DNA from: Bacteroidia bacterium
GTDB taxonomy: Bacteria > Bacteroidota > Bacteroidia > UBA4408
Assembly (NCBI GenBank): GCA_014376525.1
Contig: JACMRI010000097.1
Coordinates: 1 to 33,360, forward strand
Direction: 5' to 3'
Length of the DNA stretch: 33,360 nucleotides
Numbering within the stretch: position 1 is the stretch's first letter; each line of letters starts with the position of its first letter. Shown one piece after another: positions 1 through 7,424 of this stretch. Under the pieces are notes generated by a model. The model was not told the origin of the DNA. It saw nothing but the letters and a program-made list of their open reading frames with translations, and did no database searches. Made by a program: the position numbers and the translations under genes.

Positions 1-1005
1 ATTGTGGGTTCGGTTGATGTTACTCCCAAAATAGCAGTAGCTAAAAACATGAAATCCTTGCGCTTAAAAGGTTTTGATGTACCGCCCGAAAAAGATTTTT
101 TGGATAGTCGCAAAACACTTTTTGTAAACGCCGATTTACACATAGGTGTAGCTGCTCCACAAGAATCATTAACCAAATATTTTTACAAAAATGCCGATGC
201 CGACGAAATGATTTTTGTACACCGCGGCACAGGTACATTGCGAACTATGTTGGGTAATATTTCGTTTGAATACGGCGATTACCTTATAATTCCTCGTGGC
301 ATTATTTATCAAATACAATTTGATGGTACCGATAATAAATTATTGTACGTAGAATCATTTTCGCCAATATATACACCAAAGCGATACCGCAACGAGTTTG
401 GACAATTGCTAGAACATTCGCCGTTTTGCGAACGAGATATTAAGCGACCACAAACCTTAGAAACCCACGATGAGAAAGGCGACTTTACCATTAAAATAAA
501 AAAACAAGGTGTGTTACACGAATACGTATATGCCTCACACCCCTTTGATGTAGTAGGTTGGGACGGTTTTAGTTACCCATACGCATTTAGTATTCATAAT
601 TTTGAACCTATTACAGGGCGTGTTCATCAACCACCACCAGTGCATCAAACTTTTGAAGCCCATAACTTTGTTATTTGTTCTTTTTGCCCACGTTTATATG
701 ATTATCATCCACTATCTGTGCCTGCACCGTATAACCACAGTAATATTGATAGCGAAGAATTACTATACTACGTAGATGGCGATTTTATGAGCCGCAATGA
801 CATAGAAGCAGGACAAATGACCTTACACCCAGGCGGTATACCACACGGTCCGCACCCAGGGGCTTACGAACGCAGTATAGGCAAAACTGTAACACAAGAA
901 CTTGCAGTAATGATAGATACATTTAAACCACTTATGATAACTGAAGAAGCTATGAAAATAGACGACGGTAAGTACTGGAAAAGCTGGATGGAAGAAGGAT
1001 ATTAA
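1..1005 (+). CDS. hmgA: Homogentisate 1,2-dioxygenase, 5'-truncated by window start
   Basis: This enzyme opens the ring of homogentisate to maleylacetoacetate in tyrosine and phenylalanine catabolism; it is a cytoplasmic non-haem iron(II) enzyme. The iron-ligand pattern is visible: H245 and E251 in PYNHSNIDSEEL, and H281 in GGIPHGP (numbering of the 333-aa track ORF). The spacings of 6 and 36 residues match H335, E341 and H371 of the human enzyme. The GTG at position 4 is not a real start: codon 1-3 (ATT) continues the frame and the family has about 50 more N-terminal residues (Bacteroidota members are roughly 385 aa). The gene therefore begins upstream of the window. It is followed within 15 bp by a long perfect palindrome. 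No other gene of the homogentisate pathway is in view. Identification is firm; only the 5' end is missing. Confidence 0.95.
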   Translation: MVGSVDVTPKIAVAKNMKSLRLKGFDVPPEKDFLDSRKTLFVNADLHIGVAAPQESLTKYFYKNADADEMIFVHRGTGTLRTMLGNISFEYGDYLIIPRGIIYQIQFDGTDNKLLYVESFSPIYTPKRYRNEFGQLLEHSPFCERDIKRPQTLETHDEKGDFTIKIKKQGVLHEYVYASHPFDVVGWDGFSYPYAFSIHNFEPITGRVHQPPPVHQTFEAHNFVICSFCPRLYDYHPLSVPAPYNHSNIDSEELLYYVDGDFMSRNDIEAGQMTLHPGGIPHGPHPGAYERSIGKTVTQELAVMIDTFKPLMITEEAMKIDDGKYWKSWMEEGY

Positions 1006-1018
1006 ATGTTTTAAAATA

Positions 1019-1068
1019 TTTTAACGCATATCGCCCACGGTTTTAACCGTGGGCGATATGCGTTAAAA
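1019..1068. repeat. Perfect 22-bp palindrome, REP-like element or terminator
   Basis: Two perfect 22-nt arms (1019-1040 and 1047-1068) enclose a TTTTAA loop; the core reads CGCCCACGG/CCGTGGGCG. Including the self-complementary ends it forms a very stable hairpin just after hmgA. No long T-run follows on the plus strand beyond the arm itself, so a plain rho-independent terminator is not the only reading. Its form, a GC-rich stem in an AT-rich intergenic gap, fits REP-type palindromes mobilised by RAYT transposases. I found no second copy in this window. Confidence 0.7.
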
Positions 1069-1088
1069 CAAACTATAATTATAACAAC

Positions 1089-1117
1089 AAAAAAAGTCTC
1101 GTATAACTACGAGACTT
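1089..1117 (-). terminator. Rho-independent terminator of the small lipoprotein gene
   Basis: Read on the minus strand, a perfect 10-bp stem (AAGTCTCGTA / TACGAGACTT) with a 4-nt loop is followed by a run of seven T. It lies 25 bp beyond the stop codon of the minus-strand lipoprotein gene and faces the hmgA side. Confidence 0.85.
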
Positions 1118-1141
1118 AATTAACTAAGAAATCAATTTTAC

Positions 1142-1345
1142 TTAGTGTGCAGCAGGAGCTTCAACAGCAGCTTCTACATGAACAACTGTATCAATAACAG
1201 TAGTAGTAATAGTAGTATCAACAGTTGCCATAGCATCAGTTGCCATAACAGCTGTGTCAGCAGCTACTTCTTCATGTTTTGTTTCGCCACAAGCAACTAA
1301 TCCAATGATTGTTGCAGATAAAATTGATAAATAAACTTTTTTCAT
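1142..1345 (-). CDS. Small Thr/Val/Ala-rich lipoprotein, function unknown
   Basis: A 67-residue protein with a lipoprotein signal peptide: MKK, a hydrophobic stretch and a lipobox LVAC with the lipidated cysteine at position 19. The mature part is only about 49 residues, rich in Ala, Thr and Val, and ends in EAPAAH. No catalytic motif or known domain is recognisable. A consensus -7 box TATATTTG lies 43-50 bp upstream of the start and a strong terminator lies downstream, so it is probably its own transcription unit. Similar tiny alanine/threonine-rich lipoproteins are common in Bacteroidota; the role is unknown. It is a real gene because of the signal peptide, promoter and terminator, not because of homology. 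Confidence 0.75.
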   Translation of the reverse strand: MKKVYLSILSATIIGLVACGETKHEEVAADTAVMATDAMATVDTTITTTVIDTVVHVEAAVEAPAAH

Positions 1346-1387
1346 TTTTGCTTTTAATTTTTTTATTGTTAATACTAATTAGCGTTG

Positions 1388-1395
1388 CAAATATA
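1388..1395 (-). promoter_or_regulatory. Bacteroidota -7 box upstream of the small lipoprotein
   Basis: Minus-strand TATATTTG matches TAnnTTTG exactly. No good -33 TTTG is found at the expected distance, so the assignment rests on the -7 box and position. Confidence 0.5.
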
Positions 1396-1459
1396 CTTTT
1401 TTTTACTTACCACTTATAAAAAAAAACTATAATTTGTATAATATGCAAATTATTTTTAT

Positions 1460-4400
1460 TTATTCAGGTAAATCAGGGGTTATGGGCTGTTGTTGAGGTG
1501 CTGTTTGCATATAAATAGCACTCAATTCGTTAAACTTTTGTTCCACTTCTTTACTCAATTGCACATCGTTGTACTGTTTTGTCATCATTAACAAACGTTG
1601 TATTACAGCTAAGGTTTGTTGTTTTTCGTAATCTAAACCACTATCGTTGCGGAAAGAATTGTAATACACCATATCCGCATAATAATTACTTAGCAACGAT
1701 TTGGCTACTGCACCCGCTTTTTCTTTTTTTCCCAATTTGTAATACACATCAATTACAGGTAGTATAAAATAGTTGTACGGGATGTTTTTTTCTGGCATTA
1801 CTTCCAAGCATTTATCGGCTACTTTAAGTGCTTTTTCATTTTCTCCATTTTTCACCAATTCATCAGCAAGACGAGCAAAATTATTACGCAAATTCATAGT
1901 CATACGTTGATTGTTTTCGTCCATATAAATGTTAGGATTTTCCATACCTCCCCATTTAAACTTTTCCATCATATTTTCATACATCAATGGCGCATTTACA
2001 CGTCCTATTTGTCCGTCGGCACTACGCCCAGTTTTAAAAGGTACTAGGCGGTAAGCAAGTCCTTCTAACTGAAAATGATCTTGCAAATTAAGATATACAT
2101 CATCGCCAGCAGTTACAGCAAAATACACAGGGCGTTCCCAGTTGTTGCTTGCAAGAATGTCCATTATGAGTAAGTCGTTTTTCATAATATACGTTTTGCT
2201 TACTTGCCACTCTATTTTATCCAACATTTTAAGGCTGGTATCGTTTATCATTGGGCTTAATTTGGTTGCTGTTTCTACAGTTATACCCTTCATTACTCCA
2301 CCGTTGGTTATAATACCACCATTTTTCATAAAGTTAACTTTGTTTACCACAAGGCTAAATTTGTTGGTAGGCAGGTAGTTCATCATTTGTCCTTGCCCCA
2401 TTTGTAGCTTATCGTTTACATCTTCGCTGGCTACATAGTTCATAAGTTCTTTTACATCAACAAATCCTTCTACTTTAGCGTTAGGATATACTGGCACGTA
2501 ATCTCGTGTGCCCTGTCTTATTTGTGCTGCCGTAAGTGTAAGTTTTACAGGCTCGCTGTTATAATATTTTTGGCGGAGTTGATTAATGTACCAATCGGTA
2601 TTAGCCAAACTAAGATTTACTACACGTACATCTGTACGAATACCTTCTACCTCTTGGGCGTACCAAAGCGGAAAAGTATCGTTATCACCATTAGTAAATA
2701 TAATTGCATTGGGTGCGCACGAGTTTAAATAATCGGTAGCAAAATCGCGTGCTGTGTAACGCAACGAGCGGTCGTGGTCGTTCCAATTGGCTTTTACCAT
2801 AATGCTAGGCACAGCTATAAACGATACTACTGTAGCTAATATTGCACTTACACGTGCATTGGTAATAGATGCTAAAAAGTCAAACAAAGCATACACACCC
2901 AAGCCTATCCATATTGCAAATGCGTAATACGAACCTACATAAGCATAATCTCGCTCGCGAGGCTGGTAAGGAGTAATGTTCAAATACACGTTAATAGCTA
3001 AGCCCGTAAACAAAAATAATATTAGCGTTACGGCTGCAGTTTCGGTGTGTTTTTTAAAATGAAAAAACATACCCAAAAGGCCTAAAAACAATGGTAAAGC
3101 ATAGTAATGATTTTTACCTTTGTTGTTGGCGTAAGTGGGAGATATTTTATCTTGTTTAGCCATAAACATATTGTCTATTAAGGCTACACCACTTTCGGTA
3201 TTCCCTTTTATTTGTCCGCCGTAGCTTTGCAAATCGTTTTGACGACCAACAAAATTCCAACCAAAATAACGCAAATACATATGTGTAAACTGGTACTGAA
3301 ACATATAGCTTAGATTTTCGCCAAAGGTTGGTTTTAATACTGTTTCTTCTTCGCCGCGGTTGTTGGTTATTTTTATAGCTTTTCCACGTTTTACATATTG
3401 CTTGTAATAGCTAACGTGGTTGGGTTGGTCGCTCCACATACGTGGTAATATTGAACAAAAACGTTCATCGTAGTTAGGTACACTATTTTCACGTTTCTGA
3501 ATTACAATGTATTTTTTGGTAACTTCATCATACATATACACCGGCGAACCATCGGTATAGGGCTGTTGTGGATTTAATGGCGCGTTATAATATTGTCCGT
3601 AAAATATAGGGAACGTTCCGTACTGCTCACGGTTAAGATATGATAATAATTCTATAGGCCCTTCAGGGTTATTTTCGTCCATTGGTGTGTTGGCATTGCT
3701 ACGTACTACTATCATACCGTAAGATGAATATCCAATAACAATAACTGCAAAACAAAGTATAGCAGTGTTGAGCATTGACATGTTTTTTTGTTGCGAATAT
3801 CTCAACCCAAAAACAATAGCACTAACCAATGCTAATATATATATAATAATACCCGAATTGCGAGGTAACCCTAACGAATTTATAAAAAATAACTCAAACG
3901 TACCTGATAGCTTTACAATACCTGGTATAATGGCGTACTGTACTAACCCTAGTATTAATAGGGATAACAATGCCGTTTTAATAAGACCGTTGCGAGTAGT
4001 TGCATACTTACGAAAATAATATATAAAGCATATAGCAGGTATGGCCAATAAGTTTAGCAAATGCACTCCAATACTCAAACCTATGGTGTAAGCAATAAAT
4101 ACCAACCAACGGTTTGCGTGCGGTTCATCAGCAACCGAATCCCACTTAAATATCGCCCATACTACCATGGCCGTAAAAAATGATGACATAGCATACACCT
4201 CGCCTTCTACCGCCGAAAACCAAAATGAATCCGACCAAGCATAAGCCAAAGCACCTACTATACCACTGCCTATTATGGCTATTAGGTTTGCATGGCTAAC
4301 ATCAGTTGATTTTTTTGCAGCTATTTTGCGTCCTATAGCAGTAATAGTCCAAAACAAAAATAACACTGTAAATGCGCTACACAAAGCACTAAGTATATTT

Positions 4401-4633
4401 ACCATTTTGGCTGCCGAATGTGCATCGCCAAATAAAGTAAAGAAACGCCCAATAATCATAAATAATGGTGCTCCTGGCGGGTGACCAACCTCTAGCTTAA
4501 ATGCAGTAGAAATAAACTCACCACAATCCCAAAAACTGGTTGTAGGTTCAATAGTGCTTAAATACGTAAATGCGGCGACAGCAAATACTAGCCAGCCTGC
4601 AATGTTGTTGATTTTTTTGTACTGATTAATCAT
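1460..4633 (-). CDS. DUF2723 GT-C-type membrane protein, putative protein O-mannosyltransferase
   Basis: A 1057-residue polytopic inner-membrane protein. The first transmembrane helix is followed by SFWDCGEFISTA (D36, E39), the acidic loop motif typical of DUF2723. About ten or more hydrophobic segments follow to around residue 600. A soluble region comes next, and the last roughly 150 residues look like TPR-type helices (NNFARLADELVKNGENEKAL and onwards). Human TMEM260, a DUF2723 protein, is a protein O-mannosyltransferase; transfer of a lipid-linked sugar to exported proteins is therefore the best guess here, but the donor and acceptor cannot be read from sequence. Length is normal for the Bacteroidota family. 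A TATGTTTG box lies upstream. It is transcribed away from the deoxyhypusine-synthase operon. The family call is confident; the reaction is inferred. Confidence 0.85.
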   Translation of the reverse strand: MINQYKKINNIAGWLVFAVAAFTYLSTIEPTTSFWDCGEFISTAFKLEVGHPPGAPLFMIIGRFFTLFGDAHSAAKMVNILSALCSAFTVLFLFWTITAIGRKIAAKKSTDVSHANLIAIIGSGIVGALAYAWSDSFWFSAVEGEVYAMSSFFTAMVVWAIFKWDSVADEPHANRWLVFIAYTIGLSIGVHLLNLLAIPAICFIYYFRKYATTRNGLIKTALLSLLILGLVQYAIIPGIVKLSGTFELFFINSLGLPRNSGIIIYILALVSAIVFGLRYSQQKNMSMLNTAILCFAVIVIGYSSYGMIVVRSNANTPMDENNPEGPIELLSYLNREQYGTFPIFYGQYYNAPLNPQQPYTDGSPVYMYDEVTKKYIVIQKRENSVPNYDERFCSILPRMWSDQPNHVSYYKQYVKRGKAIKITNNRGEEETVLKPTFGENLSYMFQYQFTHMYLRYFGWNFVGRQNDLQSYGGQIKGNTESGVALIDNMFMAKQDKISPTYANNKGKNHYYALPLFLGLLGMFFHFKKHTETAAVTLILFLFTGLAINVYLNITPYQPRERDYAYVGSYYAFAIWIGLGVYALFDFLASITNARVSAILATVVSFIAVPSIMVKANWNDHDRSLRYTARDFATDYLNSCAPNAIIFTNGDNDTFPLWYAQEVEGIRTDVRVVNLSLANTDWYINQLRQKYYNSEPVKLTLTAAQIRQGTRDYVPVYPNAKVEGFVDVKELMNYVASEDVNDKLQMGQGQMMNYLPTNKFSLVVNKVNFMKNGGIITNGGVMKGITVETATKLSPMINDTSLKMLDKIEWQVSKTYIMKNDLLIMDILASNNWERPVYFAVTAGDDVYLNLQDHFQLEGLAYRLVPFKTGRSADGQIGRVNAPLMYENMMEKFKWGGMENPNIYMDENNQRMTMNLRNNFARLADELVKNGENEKALKVADKCLEVMPEKNIPYNYFILPVIDVYYKLGKKEKAGAVAKSLLSNYYADMVYYNSFRNDSGLDYEKQQTLAVIQRLLMMTKQYNDVQLSKEVEQKFNELSAIYMQTAPQQQPITPDLPE

Positions 4634-4672
4634 TGGTTGTGTAGTATTTTTTTAGTTTGTTTTTTTTATTTG

Positions 4673-4680
4673 CAAACATA
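4673..4680 (-). promoter_or_regulatory. -7 box of the DUF2723 gene
   Basis: Minus-strand TATGTTTG, an exact TAnnTTTG match, 40 bp upstream of the start. The nearest TTG on that strand is about 25 nt further out, slightly beyond the usual spacing. Confidence 0.5.
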
Positions 4681-4802
4681 TAAATAAATATTTAAGAGAA
4701 GTAATCAATTAGAGTGTATTAACTACGTTTTGCATTATAGTAACTGCAATTAGTATGTTTTATTATCGTTTTGATAGAAAAAAAGTATACTAAGAATTTC
4801 AA

Positions 4803-4834
4803 TTTGAGAAAATGCACTATAAAATGTATGTTTG
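4803..4834 (+). promoter_or_regulatory. Consensus Bacteroidota promoter of the deoxyhypusine-synthase operon
   Basis: TTTG at 4803-4806, a 20-nt spacer, then TATGTTTG at 4827-4834. Both boxes match the primary sigma-factor consensus. Transcription would begin near 4841, giving a short A-rich leader of about 35 nt. Confidence 0.75.
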
Positions 4835-4874
4835 CACAAAATATTTAAAAACATTAAAAAAATAAAATTTTACA

Positions 4875-5852
4875 ATGGCTACTAAAGGACCAGTTTCTAC
4901 ATTTATAGAAAATCATTACAAGCATTTTAATTCAGCTGCATTAATAGATGCTGCCAAAGGTTACGAAACCCACATAAACGAAGGTGGTAAAATGATGATA
5001 ACACTTGCTGGTGCTATGAGCACGGCTGAGTTGGGCAAATCATTATCCGAAATTATTCGCCAAGGCAAAGTAGATATTATATCGTGTACGGGCGCTAATT
5101 TGGAAGAAGATATAATGAATCTTGTTGCACATTCGCACTACAAACGAGTGCCTAACTACCGCGATTTAAGCCCGCAGGACGAGTGGAATTTATTGGAGCA
5201 AGGCTACAACCGTGTTACAGATACATGTATACCAGAAGAAGAGGCGTTTCGTCGTTTGCAAAAACACATAGTAGAATTGTGGAAAGATGCCGAAAGCAAA
5301 GGCGAAAGCTACTTACCACACGAATATATGTACAAAATGATAAACAGTGGCGTACTAAAGCAATACTACGAAATAGACCCTAAAGATTCGTGGATGGTTG
5401 CTGCCGCTGAGCGCAATTTACCTATTATTTGCCCAGGTTGGGAAGATAGTACTATGGGTAATATATTTGCATCATACTGTATTAAAGGCGAAATGAAATC
5501 TACCACAATGAAATCGGGTATTGATTATATGATATGGCTAAGCAGCTGGTACCGCGCTAACTCAGGAGGAAAGGGTGTAGGATTTTTTCAAATTGGTGGC
5601 GGTATAGCAGGCGATTTCCCTATATGTGTGGTACCAATGATGTATCAAGATTTAGAATGGACTGATGTACCTTTTTGGGGTTATTTTTGCCAAATATCTG
5701 ATAGTACAACTTCTTACGGAAGTTACTCTGGAGCAGTACCGAACGAAAAAATTACTTGGGGTAAGTTAGACATGAACACGCCTAAATTCATAGTAGAAAG
5801 TGATGCCACAATAGTAGCACCGCTTATTTTTGCTTGGATATTAGGTTGGTAA
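4875..5852 (+). CDS. Deoxyhypusine synthase family protein (bacterial homologue)
   Basis: A 325-residue cytoplasmic NAD-dependent enzyme of the deoxyhypusine synthase fold, which moves the aminobutyl group of spermidine to an acceptor amine. Visible features are the MITLAGAMSTAELG segment, the SCTGANLEED motif, the GGGIAGDFPI segment, and near the C-terminus SGAVPNEKITWGK, whose K297 aligns with the catalytic lysine (K329) of human deoxyhypusine synthase. Bacteria have no eIF5A, so hypusine formation is not the expected job; a polyamine reaction such as homospermidine-type synthesis is the likely alternative. Length is slightly short for the family. The start is the first ATG after a consensus promoter. 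The next gene begins 11 bp after the stop, suggesting co-translation. The family is certain; substrate and product are inferred. Confidence 0.9.
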   Translation: MATKGPVSTFIENHYKHFNSAALIDAAKGYETHINEGGKMMITLAGAMSTAELGKSLSEIIRQGKVDIISCTGANLEEDIMNLVAHSHYKRVPNYRDLSPQDEWNLLEQGYNRVTDTCIPEEEAFRRLQKHIVELWKDAESKGESYLPHEYMYKMINSGVLKQYYEIDPKDSWMVAAAERNLPIICPGWEDSTMGNIFASYCIKGEMKSTTMKSGIDYMIWLSSWYRANSGGKGVGFFQIGGGIAGDFPICVVPMMYQDLEWTDVPFWGYFCQISDSTTSYGSYSGAVPNEKITWGKLDMNTPKFIVESDATIVAPLIFAWILGW

Positions 5853-5863
5853 ATTTTACTACA

Positions 5864-6223
5864 ATGCAAGATGCTACTGTAACTGAGGCTGCCTTGGTAG
5901 ACCAAAAGTGGAAAGTCTTAATGCAAGAACTTTCGGCACAATTTGGCGACGACCTGGATATACAAGCAATACTATTTATAATTGGACTGCAAGAATTGGG
6001 TTTTAACCACCGTAAATATACAAAAGACCAAAAAGTAGATATAATGCACATAGCCATTTGTACGCTGCTAAAATCTTACGGATACTACACTTACGTAGGA
6101 AGAGACGATGACCAATGGCCTCACTACGAAGCCACTGACAAGCTGCCACACTTAAAACCTGGTCAACAATTACATTTAATGAAAGAAAGTATAATTACAT
6201 ATTTTGGAAAAATAATAGACTAA
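5864..6223 (+). CDS. Conserved small protein coupled to the deoxyhypusine-synthase homologue
   Basis: A 119-residue soluble protein when started at the ATG 11 bp after the preceding stop codon. The ORF track starts it at a TTG inside the upstream gene, which is unlikely. It is acidic to neutral and mostly helical in look, with the stretch FIIGLQELGF, a central KDQKVDIMHIAICTLL helix and the aromatic, acidic segment GRDDDQWPHYE. There is no signal peptide, no membrane segment and no cysteine cluster. It resembles an uncharacterised family that I believe is widespread in Bacteroidota, but I cannot name a function. It lacks the lysine-bearing loop of eIF5A, so it is not an obvious hypusine acceptor. 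Sandwiched in an operon with the polyamine-type enzyme and pyrophosphatase. Confidence 0.8.
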   Translation: MQDATVTEAALVDQKWKVLMQELSAQFGDDLDIQAILFIIGLQELGFNHRKYTKDQKVDIMHIAICTLLKSYGYYTYVGRDDDQWPHYEATDKLPHLKPGQQLHLMKESIITYFGKIID

Positions 6224-6239
6224 CAAAACAATCAATAAA

Positions 6240-6890
6240 ATGAACAACGAAGATTACAATGCACTTACAAAAAAATTAGACCTACGCTACAAAGTACACC
6301 CTTGGCATGGAATAGAAATTGGCAGCGAAGCCCCAGAAATAGTAACCGCATTTATAGAAATAGTACCTGCCGATACCGTAAAATACGAAATAGATAAAGT
6401 AACAGGCTACTTAAAAGTAGATAGACCACAAAAATTTTCTAACATAATACCTGCGTTATATGGTTTTATACCTAAAACTTACTGCGACGAATTAGTTGCA
6501 AACTATTGCATAGAAAAAATTGGTCGCCCTGGTTTGCACGGAGATAAAGATCCATTGGATATATGTGTATTAAGTGAGCGCAACATTACTCACGGCGATT
6601 TGTTATTAAAAGCCATACCAATAGGCGGTTTTAGAATGTTAGACCAAGGCGAAGTCGATGATAAAATTATTGCCGTAATGAAAACCGACGAGGTATACTC
6701 TCAATGGAAAGACATAGACGACATACCTCCATCTATTATAGCACGCTTAAAACACTATTTTTTAACGTACAAAATAATGCCTGGTGTGGAGAGTAGCGGT
6801 TGCGAAATAACCGATGTATATAACAAAGCCGAGGCGCATAGAGTTATAGAATTAGCAAATAAAGATTATAAAAATAAATATGAAAAATAA
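6240..6890 (+). CDS. ppa: Inorganic pyrophosphatase, family I
   Basis: Hydrolyses pyrophosphate to phosphate in the cytoplasm, pulling biosynthetic reactions forward. The metal-binding aspartates are in GDKDPLDICVL (D102, D104, D107), and the substrate-binding region includes KYEIDKVTGYLKVDR and YGFIPKTYC. At 216 residues it is longer than the E. coli enzyme (about 176), with an N-terminal extension and a long C-terminal helix, a form often seen in Bacteroidota. It starts 16 bp after the preceding stop and is probably the third gene of that operon; the link with polyamine-type chemistry may be incidental. The lysine in the second position of the aspartate motif departs slightly from the textbook pattern. 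No terminator hairpin separates it from the cspA promoter. Confidence 0.92.
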   Translation: MNNEDYNALTKKLDLRYKVHPWHGIEIGSEAPEIVTAFIEIVPADTVKYEIDKVTGYLKVDRPQKFSNIIPALYGFIPKTYCDELVANYCIEKIGRPGLHGDKDPLDICVLSERNITHGDLLLKAIPIGGFRMLDQGEVDDKIIAVMKTDEVYSQWKDIDDIPPSIIARLKHYFLTYKIMPGVESSGCEITDVYNKAEAHRVIELANKDYKNKYEK

Positions 6891-6892
6891 TA

Positions 6893-6922
6893 TTGCTATT
6901 TCATAAAAGTAATCTATATTTG
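6893..6922 (+). promoter_or_regulatory. Promoter of the cold-shock gene
   Basis: TTG at 6893-6895, a 19-nt spacer, then TATATTTG at 6915-6922, an exact -7 match. The predicted transcript has an unusually long leader of about 80 nt before the cspA start. Confidence 0.7.
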
Positions 6923-6950
6923 CATTAGTTAAAAAAATACATAACGCATT

Positions 6951-6981
6951 TTGCCAACAAAAAATTAATTAACAACGGCAA
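6951..6981 (+). promoter_or_regulatory. Leader region of the cold-shock mRNA with a small hairpin
   Basis: Within the roughly 80-nt leader, TTGCC (6951-6955) and GGCAA (6977-6981) can pair around a 21-nt A/T-rich loop. Long structured leaders control translation of csp mRNAs in other bacteria. The stem is only 5 bp, so its function is a guess. Confidence 0.3.
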
Positions 6982-7009
6982 GATTTATCAATAAACAAAA
7001 AAAAGTAAA

Positions 7010-7201
7010 ATGAAAACAGGAGTAGTAAAATTCTTTAACGAAACCAAAGGTTTCGGATTTATTAAAGTAGAAGAAACACAAGAAGAAGTATTTGTTCACG
7101 TGTCAGGTTTAAAAGAAGAAATTCGTCAAGACGATAAAGTTGTATTCGAAATTCAAGAAGGTAAAAAAGGTTTAAATGCAGTAGACGTACGTTTAGCTTA
7201 A
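7010..7201 (+). CDS. Cold-shock domain protein, CspA family
   Basis: A 63-residue single cold-shock domain that binds single-stranded RNA or DNA and acts as an RNA chaperone. RNP1 (KGFGFIKV, residues 13-20) and RNP2 (VFVHVS, 27-32) are both intact, with the usual N-terminal GVVKFFNETKGFG. Length is a little under the typical 65-70, with the last strand ending in AVDVRLA. It has its own consensus promoter, a long leader and a strong terminator, so it is monocistronic. Whether it is cold-induced or constitutive cannot be told from sequence. Confidence 0.95.
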   Translation: MKTGVVKFFNETKGFGFIKVEETQEEVFVHVSGLKEEIRQDDKVVFEIQEGKKGLNAVDVRLA

Positions 7202-7238
7202 TTTTAAATTCTTTTTAGGAATACATTCTTAAAAAAAC

Positions 7239-7277
7239 AAAACTCCGTTTCAATGTAAATTGAAACGGAGTTTTTGT
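7239..7277 (+). terminator. Strong terminator after the cold-shock gene
   Basis: A perfect 16-bp stem (arms 7239-7254 and 7259-7274) with a GTAA loop, ending in a T-run. The A-run on the left arm means it could also act on the minus strand, stopping transcripts from the thiolase gene 150 bp away. Confidence 0.9.
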
Positions 7278-7424
7278 TTGTAAGGAAAATATGCACTTAA
7301 CATCTATTGGTATTTACTCTTTTAAAATTAAATAACTTAAACTTACTTTAATAAAAATTTTATTACCCTAATTAACAAACACCAATTGTTTTAGGAATAA
7401 TATGTTTAATAATAGTACCTGTAT

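Noticed and set aside
4-1005. GTG at position 4 as the true start of hmgA
   Set aside because: The frame is open to the window edge and the family has about 50 more residues at the N-terminus.
5834-5863. TTG start of the 129-aa ORF overlapping the deoxyhypusine-synthase homologue
   Set aside because: An ATG 11 bp after the preceding stop gives a normal compact protein; the extra residues are only the other frame of the upstream gene.
5864-6223. The 119-aa protein as a bacterial eIF5A
   Set aside because: No SH3-like/OB pattern and no lysine loop like that of eIF5A is visible.
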